Of a stretch of 64,000 bases of DNA, positions 63,996-64,000 are shown piece after piece; the first letter of the stretch is position 1; every line of letters begins with the position of its first letter. The position numbers and the translations under genes were made by a program. The notes beneath the pieces are model-generated. The model did not search any database and was not told where the DNA came from. It saw nothing but the letters and a program-made list of their open reading frames with translations. Source of the DNA: Rhodospirillales bacterium (GTDB lineage: Bacteria; Pseudomonadota; Alphaproteobacteria; Rhodospirillales; Defluviicoccaceae); NCBI GenBank assembly GCA_016712595.1, contig JADJQT010000001.1, forward strand, positions 969,501 to 1,033,500. The letters are read 5' to 3'.

Positions 63996-64000
63996 GGTAA

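Noticed and set aside
1..64000. Genome-wide recoding of TAG
   Set aside because: Several intact genes, including ilvA and flgD, end in TAG at the expected length, so TAG is a normal stop.
1..64000. tRNA, rRNA, CRISPR arrays
   Set aside because: No cloverleaf, rRNA-like conserved stretch or spaced direct repeat was seen in the intergenic regions.

Overview
The window looks like a chromosomal segment of a free-living, GC-rich, motile alphaproteobacterium, probably of a Rhodospirillales-like lineage. This is inferred from gene content and layout (a FlbD/sigma-54 flagellar cluster with flhA-flhF-flhG, PHA synthase, EgtB/EgtD, and an alaC-hom-recJ block), not from any search. I saw no rRNA, tRNA or CRISPR array.

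Layout. 1-1.95 kb is a scar: a broken phage-type ParB/DNA-methyltransferase gene and the last part of a CusA/CzcA-type RND pump, joined by a decayed IS6-family element. 2.2-3.9 kb holds a membrane-anchored catalase-related protein and a cytochrome b561. 4.2-9.9 kb (minus strand) carries a FadL-type outer-membrane channel, a large exported arylsulfatase and pyruvate kinase. 10.4-15.7 kb has a five-PAS GGDEF-EAL protein, a small gene behind a sigma-54-like promoter, and threonine dehydratase. 15.8-30.3 kb is one flagellar block: fliK-flgD-fliF-fliG-fliH-fliN-motA-flbD-flhA-flhF-flhG and a second FliK-like gene, headed by a good sigma-54 promoter. fliF contains an in-frame amber codon.

30.4-33.4 kb (minus) is a cysteine/methionine sulfur operon (cysK-sseA-metC). 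33.5-36.6 kb holds a Cache/PAS sensor with no output domain, a Nudix hydrolase and mscL. 36.6-41.2 kb is accessory: a DosR-box-like palindrome, an AT-rich small membrane protein, a second membrane/coiled-coil protein, a possible small RNA, an MscS channel and the remains of an ATP-grasp gene. 41.2-43.5 kb is an ergothioneine operon (egtB-egtD), followed by two small envelope-stress-type proteins, ubiX, a lipoprotein and a frameshifted rhlE helicase. 47.3-56.6 kb is housekeeping metabolism: isochorismatase-like hydrolase, alpha/beta hydrolase, gamma carbonic anhydrase, meaB, phaC, alaC, hom, recJ.

57.1-64.0 kb looks like a sensing module: an OmpR-type regulator convergent with a hybrid kinase, an exported sugar-type binding protein upstream of the kinase with no ABC permease, an orphan terminator with hairpins (candidate small RNA), and an OprB-type carbohydrate porin at the window end. 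Several genes carry single-base lesions (fliF TAG, rhlE frameshift in a C run, a G9 run at the fadL start). These may be sequencing errors, real inactivation or slippage switches, and raw reads would decide.
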